A stretch of DNA of 41,242 nt. Origin: Amarolinea aalborgensis (GTDB taxonomy: Bacteria > Chloroflexota > Anaerolineae > SSC4 > Amarolineaceae). Under the pieces are notes generated by a model, which worked only from the letters and a program-made list of their open reading frames with translations, was not told where the DNA came from and made no database searches. The translations under genes and the position numbers were made by a program. The DNA lies in NCBI RefSeq assembly GCF_900491745.1, contig NZ_UETR01000025.1, forward strand, positions 1-41,242, written 5' to 3'. Shown here in pieces: positions 16,849 to 24,279 of this stretch. The stretch's first letter is position 1. Each line of letters begins with the position of its first letter.

Positions 16849-17907
16849 ATGGTCAAACAAGTGACCGGCTGTTACGCCGATGTCTATCGCTGGGACAATC
16901 TCTACGCGGCCTACCGCCAGGCCGCACGGGGCAAACGCGGCCGCGGCCCCGCGGCGCGCTTCGAATATCGCCTGGAGGACAACCTGGTGCGCCTGCAAGA
17001 GGAGTTGGCCGCGCACACCTACCGCCCTGGCGCGTATGTCCATTTCTTCATTCACGAACCCAAACGCCGGCTGATCAGCGCCGCGCCCTTCCGCGACCGC
17101 GTCGTGCATCATGCCCTGTGCAACATCATTGAACCCGCGTTCGAGGCCAGCTTCATTGATCACTCCTACGCCAACCGCGTCGGCAAGGGCACGCATCGCT
17201 GCCTGGATGCGTGCCAGCGCTGGCTGCAGCGCTATCGCTACGTCCTGCAGTGCGATCTGCGCCAATACTTTCCTAGCATTGACCACCGCATCTTGCAGCG
17301 CACCCTCGACCGACGCATCCAGGATGGGGATTTGCGCCGCTTGATCGCGTTGATTCTGCGCAGCGGCGCGGGCGCCCTGGCCGGGGAGTATGACATGGTC
17401 TATTTTGCGGGCGACGATCTGTTTGCCGTCAACCGTCCGCGCGGCCTGCCCATCGGCAACCTGACCAGCCAGTTCTGGGCTAACTGCTACCTCAACGAGT
17501 TCGATCATTTCGTGACGCGTGAGTTGGGCTGCCCGGCCTACCTGCGCTTCGTGGACGACTTTTTGCTTTTTGCCGATGACAAGCGTACACTGTGGGCCTG
17601 GAAGCAGGCTGTCAGGGAACGGTTGGCTGCCTTACGTCTGACTTTGCACGACGCGTCGGCGCAGGTGCGACCGGCGACAGAGGGAATTCGTTTTCTCGGT
17701 TTCGTCGTTTTTCCCACCCATCGCCGGCTCTTGCGGCGCAAGGGCATCCATTACTGGCGCCGTTTTCGTCATCTGCTGGCTGACTATCGCCGCCAACACG
17801 CGAAGCGCCCGCGGCTCGACGCCTCGCTGCGCGGCTGGGTCAACCATGTGCGTTACGCCAACACCTGGGGCCTGCGCCGGGCGCTGGTGCAAGGCGTGCG
17901 ACTATGA
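16849..17907 (+). CDS. DGR reverse transcriptase
   Basis: A group II-intron-like, DGR-clade reverse transcriptase of 352 residues. It copies the TR RNA into adenine-mutated cDNA that replaces the variable repeats. Motif A is in QCDLRQYFPSIDH. The DGR-type motif 4 is GLPIGNLTSQFWANCYLN (residues 199-216), with IGNxxSQ in place of the QGxxxSP of retroviral and intron enzymes. The catalytic box is FVDD (234-237), followed by GIRFLGFVVFP. There is no maturase or endonuclease domain, as expected. ATG 16849 has AGGAG 6 nt upstream. It overlaps avd by 4 bp. Confidence 0.96.
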   Translation: MVKQVTGCYADVYRWDNLYAAYRQAARGKRGRGPAARFEYRLEDNLVRLQEELAAHTYRPGAYVHFFIHEPKRRLISAAPFRDRVVHHALCNIIEPAFEASFIDHSYANRVGKGTHRCLDACQRWLQRYRYVLQCDLRQYFPSIDHRILQRTLDRRIQDGDLRRLIALILRSGAGALAGEYDMVYFAGDDLFAVNRPRGLPIGNLTSQFWANCYLNEFDHFVTRELGCPAYLRFVDDFLLFADDKRTLWAWKQAVRERLAALRLTLHDASAQVRPATEGIRFLGFVVFPTHRRLLRRKGIHYWRRFRHLLADYRRQHAKRPRLDASLRGWVNHVRYANTWGLRRALVQGVRL

Positions 17908-18284
17908 GCCAGGGCGAGGCGGAGCAGCCGCTCTTCACCAAAACTCCGGACTTTCTGGCCTGGTTGACGCTGGCTGCCAACAACTTTCCACGGCTGCACC
18001 GGCATACCCTGACGCGGCGTCTGTTGGATGCAGCGCTGGATTTCCAAGAGGCGATCCTGGAGGCCAACAGCCGGCGCGGCCAACCGCGGCTGGAATGGCT
18101 CCTGGCCGCTGATGCGCACCTGGACAAGGTGCGGCTCTACTTGCGCCTGGCTCATCGTCTAGCCTGGCTCAGCCCGGGTCAGTACGAACATGCCAGTCAC
18201 CTGGTGGCCGAATTGGGCCGTTTACTCGGCGCGTGGTTGAAATCAACCCGTGACGTCATCGAAAAAAGGCAGCAAGCAGCCTGA
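17904..18284 (+). CDS. avd: Avd, DGR accessory variability determinant
   Basis: A helical protein of 126 residues matching the Avd family. Avd forms a positively charged oligomeric barrel that binds the reverse transcriptase and TR RNA and is required for mutagenic homing. Family-like stretches are LFTKTPDFLAWLTL, FPRLHRHTLTRRLLDAALDF, HLDKVRLYLRLAHRLAWLS and the ending LGRLLGAWLKSTRDV. Its length is typical. It is translationally coupled to the reverse transcriptase by an ATGA overlap and followed 32 bp later by the TR. Confidence 0.94.
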   Translation: MSQGEAEQPLFTKTPDFLAWLTLAANNFPRLHRHTLTRRLLDAALDFQEAILEANSRRGQPRLEWLLAADAHLDKVRLYLRLAHRLAWLSPGQYEHASHLVAELGRLLGAWLKSTRDVIEKRQQAA

Positions 18285-18294
18285 AACCAGGCTG
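18277..18294 (+). other. Hairpin across the avd stop codon
   Basis: A perfect stem CAGCCTG-AAAC-CAGGCTG overlaps the avd TGA and precedes the TR by 22 bp. There is no T run of terminator quality. It could shape or bound the TR RNA. Confidence 0.55.
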
Positions 18295-18316
18295 TTGTTG
18301 TAGGGGTCAGCGGAAA

Positions 18317-18396
18317 TCGAGGGTGGGGTGCGCCTACCGCAACAGGAACAACCAGAACAACCGGAATGTGAACAACGGTTTTCGAGTTGTGCTCCC
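18317..18396 (+). ncRNA. DGR template repeat (TR)
   Basis: An 80-bp template with 21 adenines. In the register of the variable repeats it holds seven AAC codons and one AAT, the usual arrangement that yields many amino acids but no stop codon on adenine mutation. It aligns gaplessly to VR1 and VR2. It lies in the same orientation between avd and target 2 and would be transcribed with the reverse transcriptase and avd. Homology to the VRs stops abruptly at both ends. A CTGCCG-TGCG-CGGCAG hairpin follows at 18410-18425. The remaining DNA up to 18611 shows no gene. Confidence 0.95.
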
Positions 18397-18611
18397 ACAG
18401 CTTTCCGTTCTGCCGTGCGCGGCAGGACGCCAGTATTCTGCGCCGGTCACGGCTTGCGCAGCAAGGTGCGAGAGCTGGCGCCGCTGATTCCTGGCCGCGC
18501 CTGGAGCCATCCAGGCCGGGCATCTACTGTCCCAGGGTCTGCGCCTGGCCCGTGTCCGCCGTGGCGGCCGGATTGGCGCAGACCCGCAGGCTCGCGACTC
18601 AGGAGCATACC

Positions 18612-19741
18612 GTGAACGATCCAGTCTCCCTTGACGACCTGCGCCAGACCAGCCGGCAGGTGCTGGTCATCTACCAGGCCATGCTGCGCGCCCAGGCCTT
18701 GGACGCGGAAGGCCAGGACATTCTGCGCCGCGCCGATGAGCTGCTGCGGCAGGCAGGCCTGGCCTACTTGATGGGCGCGCCGCCAGCCCCGGCGCTGCCA
18801 GCGAACGACCACGCGGCGCCACCGTTCGCCATGGCCAGCGCCTACACCGACATTCAACGTGGGTACGCCGGACTGCTGGAGGCGCTCTATGCGCTCGGCG
18901 TCAAGGCGGGTCAGGTCGAGGATTGGGCCCTGGCCGAGCCGATCTTTGCCGCGCTCATGAGCCTGGAGCCAACCCTGCGCGACGCCGCCGCCTGGCACGA
19001 ACGCGCCGTGGTCTTTGGCGCTGTCCAGCACGCGCTGGCCGCGGGCGACCTGCGCGCCGCCGGCGCGGCCTGGCAGACCTGGCTCAAGAAACATCCAGGA
19101 GATCGCGAAACGGTCGCCGCCCGGCAGCGTTCTTTTCTGCATTCCTTGATCGCGTGGGTGGATGTTCCAGCCGGGGAGTTCTTGTACGGCGATCAGAAGC
19201 AGCGTCTGTCCCTGGGCGCCTTTCGCATGAGCCGCACCCCCATCACCAACGCCCAGTACAACGTCTACGTCCAATGGACTGGCGCGTCGGCGCCCGGCCA
19301 TTGGGTGAACGGCAGCATCCCGGCCGGCAAGGACAATCATCCGGTGGTCAACGTCAGTTGGGACGATGCGCAGGCTTTCTGCGGGTGGGCGGGACTGCGA
19401 TTGCCCACGGAGCAGCAGTGGGAGAAGGCGGCGCGCGGCGTGGATGGCCGCGCCTACCCCTGGGGCAATCAACCGCCCAGCGGCGACCTATGCAACTTCA
19501 ACAACATCGTGGGCGGCACGACGCCTGTGGGCCAGTATCCCAAAGGAGCCAGTCCCTACGGCCTGCTCGACATGGCCGGCAATTCTGGGAGTGGTGCGAA
19601 ACAGCCTATTCACAAGGCGCGTACGTGGTCCGGGGCGGCGCGTACAACTACGATGCCTCGAGGGTGGGGTGCGCCTCCCGCTACGGGGGCGACCAGAACG
19701 TCCGGTATGTGGACCTCGGTTTTCGAGTTGTGCTCCCCTAG
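18612..19741 (+). pseudogene. DGR target protein 2, FGE/lectin-like, interrupted by a 1-bp frameshift
   Basis: The second DGR target, starting at GTG 18612 with AGGAG about 7 nt upstream. The N-terminal 175 residues are helical and related to the N-terminal half of target 1 (RADELLRQAGLAYLMGAP, GYAGLLEALYALG), without the long 41-residue repeat array. The FGE domain begins near residue 178 (VDVPAGEFLYGD) and is nearly identical to target 1 from NHPVVNVSWDDAQAFC onward. At 19581-19583 one base is missing relative to target 1, just before the WEW motif. The intact continuation, WEWCETAYSQGAYVVRGGAY, is in another frame and ends GFRVVLP at the TAG at 19741. Unless this is a sequencing error, the unshifted product ends abnormally at 19979 without VR2. 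Confidence 0.88.
19658..19737 (+). repeat. DGR variable repeat VR2
   Basis: These 80 bp align without gaps to the TR. All twelve differences are at TR adenines (18336, 18341, 18344, 18347, 18348, 18350, 18359, 18360, 18365, 18371, 18374 and 18375), with A changed to G, T or C. Thirty-two other bases upstream and the last 20 bp are unchanged where the TR lacks adenine. VR1 and VR2 differ from each other at most of these sites, so they were diversified independently. Confidence 0.96.
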
Positions 19742-19892
19742 CTGTTGGGCCGCTGGCCGCTGGCGCCTCTGGTCTCTGGAAAGCGCTGGGTCTCTGGCGC
19801 GCTGGCTTGGCCCCGAGAGACGCCCCCGAACCAGGCATGCCCCTGGCGAAGCGTCTGCTGGCGCCAGGCCGCCGCAGGCGGCCAAATTTTTT
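19742..19892 (+). repeat. Post-VR segment, copy 2, ending in a terminator
   Basis: This is the homologue of 16641-16792. The terminator is GGCCGCC (19867-19873), GCA, GGCGGCC (19877-19883), then AAA and six T. Identity is high for the first 95 bp and lower before the hairpin. Confidence 0.85.
19867..19892 (+). terminator. Rho-independent terminator after DGR target 2
   Basis: A 7-bp GC stem with GCA loop followed by AAATTTTTT, the twin of the terminator at 16766-16792. Confidence 0.84.
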
Positions 19893-19953
19893 CGTAAAAA
19901 CCTTATCTGCTTTTACGCAGACGCATCCGACCCAAAAAGGAGAGAAGCCGATT

Positions 19954-20223
19954 ATGAGTGGGGTTCATGCCGATATTGAGAAGATGGAGAGTTTCCTCGA
20001 TCACCTGCGCCGCTTCGACCAACTGCTGGACGACGAGTTTCGCAGCATGATCGGTCATTGGCGCGACCTGGGCAGCGTGTGGACCGACAATAAATACCAC
20101 GAGTTCGGTCGCGACCTGGAAGAAGTGGCCCGCGGCGTCGAGCATTACCTGGCCGCCACGGACGACCATGAGAATCACCTGGCGCGCCTGATCGAAAGGC
20201 TGAAAATCTTCCTCGACACCTAA
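19954..20223 (+). CDS. WXG100-like small helical protein
   Basis: An all-helical acidic protein of 89 residues with no Cys and no signal peptide. The centre has GHWRDLGSVWTDNKYHEF, where a W-x-D-x-x-x-x-x-F turn takes the place of the WXG turn between two helices; such variants occur in the WXG100/ESX superfamily. The size and helix-turn-helix pattern fit that family, whose members are substrates or partners of EssC-type ATPases. It has AAGGAG 11 nt before ATG 19954 and lies 21 bp before the nuclease-like gene. WXG membership is by eye and moderately secure. Confidence 0.68.
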   Translation: MSGVHADIEKMESFLDHLRRFDQLLDDEFRSMIGHWRDLGSVWTDNKYHEFGRDLEEVARGVEHYLAATDDHENHLARLIERLKIFLDT

Positions 20224-20244
20224 ACCGGGAAACGCTGAAGGCTG

Positions 20245-21345
20245 ATGACCCAAATCCACGCCGATCTTGAGGCGCTGCAAAACCTGCGCGCCGCGCTCCT
20301 GGCTTTCGCCGGCCGCGCCACAGACGCCTGGCCGTCCGCACAGATGGCTGTTTTCCGCGCGACCCGAACCTTCGACCGCCTGGAAGAGGCTGCCCGCGAC
20401 CGGGTCTACGAACTCACCAATCGCCTCTATGACTGTTATGGCGCCGCGGCCCAGGGACTGCCTGCGGATTGTGGTCAGATTCAGCAGGCGCTGCAGCGCG
20501 CCGAGCAGCGCGTGGCGTACATCCTGACCATGCGCCGCCGTTTCGATGACGCCGTCAGCGCGTGGGAGAGCCGGCGTTACGATCTCGAGCACGCGCTCGA
20601 TGCCGACCTGTCTGGCGCTGTCACCTACCTGGATCGTCGCATCGCAGCCCTGGAAGCCTATCAGGCCACCCAATTGATTGGCGCGGCGTTGAGCCTGGGC
20701 GCGGCGGGCATACCCGATCTGATGGGCGCGGCCATCGGCGCCATGCGCCTGGCGCACGGACAGACGCGCCGTGTGCTTGGCCGCGCCGGCGAGGAAATTG
20801 CCTCGATTGTCCTCAGCCGGCGCTTTGGTCTGCAGGAAGTTGTCTTCACGCAGCCGGCGCACGGCTTTGATCGCGTCTTCAGCGCGCCAGGCCTGCCGCT
20901 GATCGTGGTGGAGTCCAAAATGAGCCAGGACGGCGCGCTGCGCCTGGGGCGGACGACCGCCGGCGAACAAGGCTCAGCCGCCTGGGTTGCTCAGACTGCA
21001 GCCAGGATGACCGACCCTGCGTCCGCGCAGTGGAGTCCAACCAATGCACGCCTGGGGCGCCTGGTGCAAGAGATGGGGCCGGCCAACGCGCCGGTGTTGG
21101 CCGTTGTCGCCGATCACACCCGCGCCACGGCCGCCGTCTACGGTCGCCAGCCAAGCGGCGAATGGACATTGATTGAAGCCGACATTGACCTCGACGCGCT
21201 CACTGCGGAGGATGTCGCTGGTCTGACGCCGGCGTCCGCTTCGCCCGCGTCGGTCGCGCCGCCGTCCGCCTGGTCGGAGCAGGGGGCCGCCCAAGCGGCC
21301 GAACGTCGCGAGGGCGCGCCGGGCGGCGCAGAACGGAGAGGGTGA
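20245..21345 (+). CDS. LXG/WXG-like helical protein with PD-(D/E)xK nuclease-like C-terminal domain
   Basis: A protein of 366 residues built like a polymorphic toxin. Residues 1-160 are long amphipathic helices (DLEALQNLRAALLAFAGRAT; RVAYILTMRRRFDDAVSAWE) resembling an LXG/WXG trafficking region. A Gly/Ala-rich hydrophobic stretch follows (LIGAALSLGAAGIPDLMGAA). From about residue 175 a restriction-endonuclease-like fold is suggested by GRAGEEIASIVLSRRFG (Glu), HGFDRVFS (Asp) and LPLIVVESKMS (E-x-K). The tail from about 320 is low-complexity Ala/Pro/Ser. I infer a DNA- or RNA-cleaving effector, or an intracellular nuclease of the locus. No recognised immunity gene is next to it, unless the 71-residue gene downstream serves that role. 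Confidence 0.68.
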   Translation: MTQIHADLEALQNLRAALLAFAGRATDAWPSAQMAVFRATRTFDRLEEAARDRVYELTNRLYDCYGAAAQGLPADCGQIQQALQRAEQRVAYILTMRRRFDDAVSAWESRRYDLEHALDADLSGAVTYLDRRIAALEAYQATQLIGAALSLGAAGIPDLMGAAIGAMRLAHGQTRRVLGRAGEEIASIVLSRRFGLQEVVFTQPAHGFDRVFSAPGLPLIVVESKMSQDGALRLGRTTAGEQGSAAWVAQTAARMTDPASAQWSPTNARLGRLVQEMGPANAPVLAVVADHTRATAAVYGRQPSGEWTLIEADIDLDALTAEDVAGLTPASASPASVAPPSAWSEQGAAQAAERREGAPGGAERRG

Positions 21346-21351
21346 CGAACG

Positions 21352-21567
21352 ATGGACGAACTGAGCGCGGCGATGCTGGACATCGCCAGGCAGATGGAGG
21401 CCGAGTGGCAAAAAGCCGCCGACAACTGGCATGACAGCACCGCCGATTATTTCGAGTACAACTACTGGCTGCCCCTGGCCGAGACCACCCTGGCCTATAT
21501 CCACGCCCTGCGCGACCTGGAGCACGAGCTAACCGCCCTGCGCTGGCTAGCCGACTCCGGCTCTTGA
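21352..21567 (+). CDS. WXG-like small helical protein
   Basis: A protein of 71 residues, mostly helical and rich in Trp and Tyr. The segment EAEWQKAADNWHDSTADYFE repeats the W-x-D-x3-x-x-F turn seen in the 89-residue neighbour, followed by YWLPLAETTLAYIHALRDLE. It starts 6 bp after the preceding stop, with GAGGG as ribosome site, so it is co-translated with the nuclease-like protein. It could be a WXG partner, a chaperone or an immunity protein; the sequence does not decide. Confidence 0.62.
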   Translation: MDELSAAMLDIARQMEAEWQKAADNWHDSTADYFEYNYWLPLAETTLAYIHALRDLEHELTALRWLADSGS

Positions 21568-21617
21568 CTTTCATTTGCCAACCTGCAATCGGCCAGCTCG
21601 CGCTCCGAACCAGACAC

Positions 21618-21644
21618 CATCCGCCTTCCACACACCCAATCTCT
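21618..21644 (+). repeat. 27-bp direct repeat, right copy
   Basis: Identical over 27 bp to 11395-11421, in the same orientation. Confidence 0.93.
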
Positions 21645-21707
21645 AATCTCCGATCTCCGATCTCCGATCTCTGGTCTCTGATCTCCGATCTCTAGCCTCC
21701 GATCTCC
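21638..21707. repeat. Minisatellite 2: about ten 7-bp units
   Basis: Degenerate tandem heptamers of the GATCTCC/GATCTCT type. The reverse complement, GGAGATC, differs by one transition from the GGAGACC unit of the array at 11229-11394. The array ends 22 bp before the nusA promoter. Confidence 0.9.
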
Positions 21708-21729
21708 ACACCCCGCTCTCCCCGAAAGT

Positions 21730-21758
21730 TTGCCAGCACGGTCATCTTGTGCTATAAT
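21730..21758 (+). promoter_or_regulatory. Promoter of the nusA-infB operon
   Basis: TTGCCA (21730-21735), a 17-bp spacer, and TATAAT (21753-21758), close to consensus. Transcription would start near 21765, giving a leader of about 105 nt. Confidence 0.8.
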
Positions 21759-21789
21759 GACCTTGTACTCGTCAGAGCATCGTTTGCAG

Positions 21790-21819
21790 AAAAAGTGGGC
21801 CAGTCCCACTTTTCTTTTT
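21790..21819 (+). terminator. Attenuator-like hairpin in the nusA leader
   Basis: AAAAGTGGG (21791-21799) pairs with CCCACTTTT (21805-21813) around a 5-nt loop and is followed by five T at 21815-21819. Lying between promoter and gene, it would act as an intrinsic terminator that NusA itself could influence. Autoregulation is inferred. Confidence 0.7.
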
Positions 21820-21869
21820 GGCGTAGAACGGGGCATCAAGGACAGGGCGCGGAGGAATCTCGAATCGGC

Positions 21870-23537
21870 ATGCGGAATGAGTTGATTATTGCGATTAACC
21901 AGATCTGCTCAGAAAAGGCGCTGCAGCGCGAAGTCGTGGTTGAGGCTATCGAGCAGGCGCTGGTGTCAGCGTACAAGAAAAACTTCGGCGCAACGGGCAA
22001 CATCATGGTGAAGATTGATCAAGACACGGGCCAGATTCGTGTCTTTTCAGCGCGCCAGGTGGTTGACAAGGTGACCGACAGCAAGAACGAAGTGCTGCTG
22101 GAGCAGGCCAAAGTCCTGGATAGGCAGGCTGAGTTGGGCGGCACGGTGTATGTGGAAACCACCCCAACCGATTTTGGCCGCATCGCAGCGCAAACGGCCA
22201 AGCAGGTGATCTTGCAGCGCATCCGTGAGGCAGAACGCGAGGCGACGTTCAAGGCCTTTGCTGACCGTGAAAATGAGATCATCAGCGGCACCATTCAACG
22301 CGTGGACTTTGCCACCGGCGATGTCACCGTGGGGTTGGATCGAGGCGAAGCCGTTTTGCCCAAGGCCGAGCAGATTCCCAACGAGCGTTATCGCGTCAAC
22401 GGCCGCTTGCGCGCCTATTTGACCGAGGTGCAAAAAGGCACGCGCGGTCCGATGCTCAAGCTGTCACGCACGCACCGCAATATGCTGCGGCGCTTGCTCG
22501 AACTGGAAGTGCCCGAAATTGCCAACGGCGTCGTGGAGATCAAAAGCATCGCCCGCGAGCCGGGCCAGCGTTCCAAGGTGGCGGTCGCCGCCACTCAGTT
22601 TGGCGTAGACCCCGTCGGCTCCTGCGTGGGCATGCGCGGGGTGCGCATTCAGAATATCGTCACCGAGCTGAGCGGCGAGAAGATTGACGTCGTGGAGTGG
22701 AGCAGCGATCCGCGCACCTTCATCATCAGCGCGCTCAGCCCCGCCAAGGTGAATGAGGTCTATTTGGAAGACCGCGGCGGCGAGAATAAGACCGCCATTG
22801 TGGTCGTCCCTGATCGGCAACTGTCGCTGGCGATTGGCAAGGAAGGGCAGAATGCCCGCCTGGCCGCCAAGCTGACCGGTTGGCGCATTGACATCAAGAG
22901 CGAAACTGACGCCGCCAAGGAAAACCTGTCCCAGGTCTTGGTGTCGAAGGCGCGCCAGGCCGTGACGCCGGAGCGTGACCTGCTCGCCATCGCGGAGCAG
23001 ATCTTGCGCGATCGCGCGGCCGCCCCGGGCGGCTTGCCCACGTTCGATACGCTGGCCGTGGAGAGCCGGCCATTCGAGCCGGCCTGGTCCGAGACGGCCG
23101 AGGCTGAGGCCCAACCCGAGGGCGTTGAGGCCAGCGAACCGGCGGCGACGACCGCCACGCCGGAGCCAGCCGAGGCGATTGTTGAGTCTGCGCCAGAAGC
23201 GGCGGTGGTCGAGGAAGCCGCGGTTGCGGCCGCGCCAGCGCAGCCAGCCGATGCTGAAGTACAGGCTGAGACAGAAGCAGAGGCCGCGCTGCAGCCTGGC
23301 CCGGCAGTTTGGGATGGAGCCACGGATAGCTTCCAGGTAGAGATTTCACCGGAAGATTACACGGAGTTCGTGGCGGCCGAAGGCGATGGCGAAGAGAGCC
23401 TGGAAGCGGAACGTGAGCGTAAGCGCAAGCGCAGCAAGAAACAGCACCTGGTGTTCGATGAGACGCGCGGCGCGGTGGTTTCTGTGCGCCGCCATAAGCG
23501 CGAACAGTCCGCCTGGGACCAATTCGACGAGGAATAG
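21870..23537 (+). CDS. nusA: Transcription termination/antitermination factor NusA
   Basis: A NusA of 555 residues that binds RNA polymerase and nascent RNA to control pausing, termination and antitermination. The N-terminal domain begins MRNELIIAINQI and includes YKKNFG. The S1 domain follows (about 125-200, ISGTIQRVDFATGDVTVGLD). The two KH domains contain GSCVGMRGVRIQNIVTELSG and LAIGKEGQNARLAAKLTG. The last 170 residues are an acidic Ala/Glu/Pro-rich tail ending in a Lys/Arg cluster (RERKRKRSKKQ) and WDQFDEE, an unusual extension. GGAGGA lies 13 nt before ATG 21870, a long spacing. rimP, the normal upstream neighbour, is absent. Confidence 0.95.
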   Translation: MRNELIIAINQICSEKALQREVVVEAIEQALVSAYKKNFGATGNIMVKIDQDTGQIRVFSARQVVDKVTDSKNEVLLEQAKVLDRQAELGGTVYVETTPTDFGRIAAQTAKQVILQRIREAEREATFKAFADRENEIISGTIQRVDFATGDVTVGLDRGEAVLPKAEQIPNERYRVNGRLRAYLTEVQKGTRGPMLKLSRTHRNMLRRLLELEVPEIANGVVEIKSIAREPGQRSKVAVAATQFGVDPVGSCVGMRGVRIQNIVTELSGEKIDVVEWSSDPRTFIISALSPAKVNEVYLEDRGGENKTAIVVVPDRQLSLAIGKEGQNARLAAKLTGWRIDIKSETDAAKENLSQVLVSKARQAVTPERDLLAIAEQILRDRAAAPGGLPTFDTLAVESRPFEPAWSETAEAEAQPEGVEASEPAATTATPEPAEAIVESAPEAAVVEEAAVAAAPAQPADAEVQAETEAEAALQPGPAVWDGATDSFQVEISPEDYTEFVAAEGDGEESLEAERERKRKRSKKQHLVFDETRGAVVSVRRHKREQSAWDQFDEE

Positions 23538-23542
23538 GACGC

Positions 23543-23851
23543 GTGAAGACCAAGCCGCGGCGCGTTCCGCAGCGTATGTGTGTGGTCTGTCGTGAGGTGC
23601 AAGGTAAACGCGCCCTCATTCGCATCGTGCGCACGCCGAATGAGGGCGTGCTGGTTGATCCGACCGGCAAGCGCGCTGGGCGCGGCGCGTATCTTTGTCA
23701 CCGGGCAGCGTGCTGGGAAAAGGCGTTGAGCAGCCACGCCTTGTCACGTGCTTTGCACGTTACCTTGACCGCGGATGATCTGGCGGCATTGCGCGCCTTT
23801 GCCGCCAGTCAAGTGTCTTTCGATGAGACAGTCGAGTCTAAAGTGGTGTGA
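23543..23851 (+). CDS. ylxR: YlxR family RNA-binding protein (RnpM)
   Basis: A basic protein of 102 residues from the YlxR/DUF448 family, a nucleic-acid-binding factor found between nusA and infB in many bacteria; one member (RnpM) modulates RNase P. The signatures RMCVVCREVQGK, RIVRTP and GRGAYLCHRAACWEKAL are intact. It starts at GTG 23543, 5 bp after the nusA stop. The L7Ae-like gene that often follows is missing. Confidence 0.92.
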   Translation: MKTKPRRVPQRMCVVCREVQGKRALIRIVRTPNEGVLVDPTGKRAGRGAYLCHRAACWEKALSSHALSRALHVTLTADDLAALRAFAASQVSFDETVESKVV

Positions 23852-24279
23852 TTTAACGTGCTGCGTTACATCAACAACAGGGGCGCAATCCATCGGCGGA
23901 TGGTACGAGTTACGCAAAAGGATATGAGTCGGCAGAAGGATTTTCAGTCAGGTATGGGATACGTCGGGTGCGGCGGCGCGACCGGCTGGGGAATACAGGG
24001 GAGTGAGCGTATGTAATTCAACTGCGTTCAGTCCTCGCCTATCGGTTTGATCACTCTCCAGCCTCTTGCAGCTCATCCTCGTCTACTTCGACACCTGACA
24101 ACTCAAAACAGGGTTAACGGTTAATTTCCGTAACACCATAAAATAGAAAAGCGTCCTGAACGCGCTGTGATATGCCGCCTGCCGATCAGGCTCTGGCTGC
24201 TCGCCTGGCCTTGATCGCCCCTCGATGGGTTGTCGTGGGCCAACGCGTGATTTTCAGGATCGTCGGGGAGATGTGGAAT
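23852..24279. other. 428-bp gene-free stretch between ylxR and infB
   Basis: No convincing reading frame, tRNA or known riboswitch is visible. The DNA is less GC-rich than its surroundings towards the right end (TTAACGGTTAATTTCCG, CATAAAATAGAAAAG). A weak promoter is possible: TTAACG at 24114-24119 and TAAAAT at 24139-24144, with an overlong 19-bp spacer. It may hold a leader or small RNA, or the remains of the L7Ae-like gene; nothing decides. Confidence 0.4.

Noticed and set aside
16849..17907. The reverse transcriptase as a group II intron or retron enzyme
   Set aside because: There is no maturase or endonuclease domain, no intron RNA ends and no msr/msd. The IGNxxSQ motif, Avd and TR/VR repeats identify a DGR.
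18328..18615. Short frames across the template repeat as a small gene
   Set aside because: The adenine-rich AAC codons read in register with the VRs identify a DGR template. There is no start and the downstream sequence is not protein-like.
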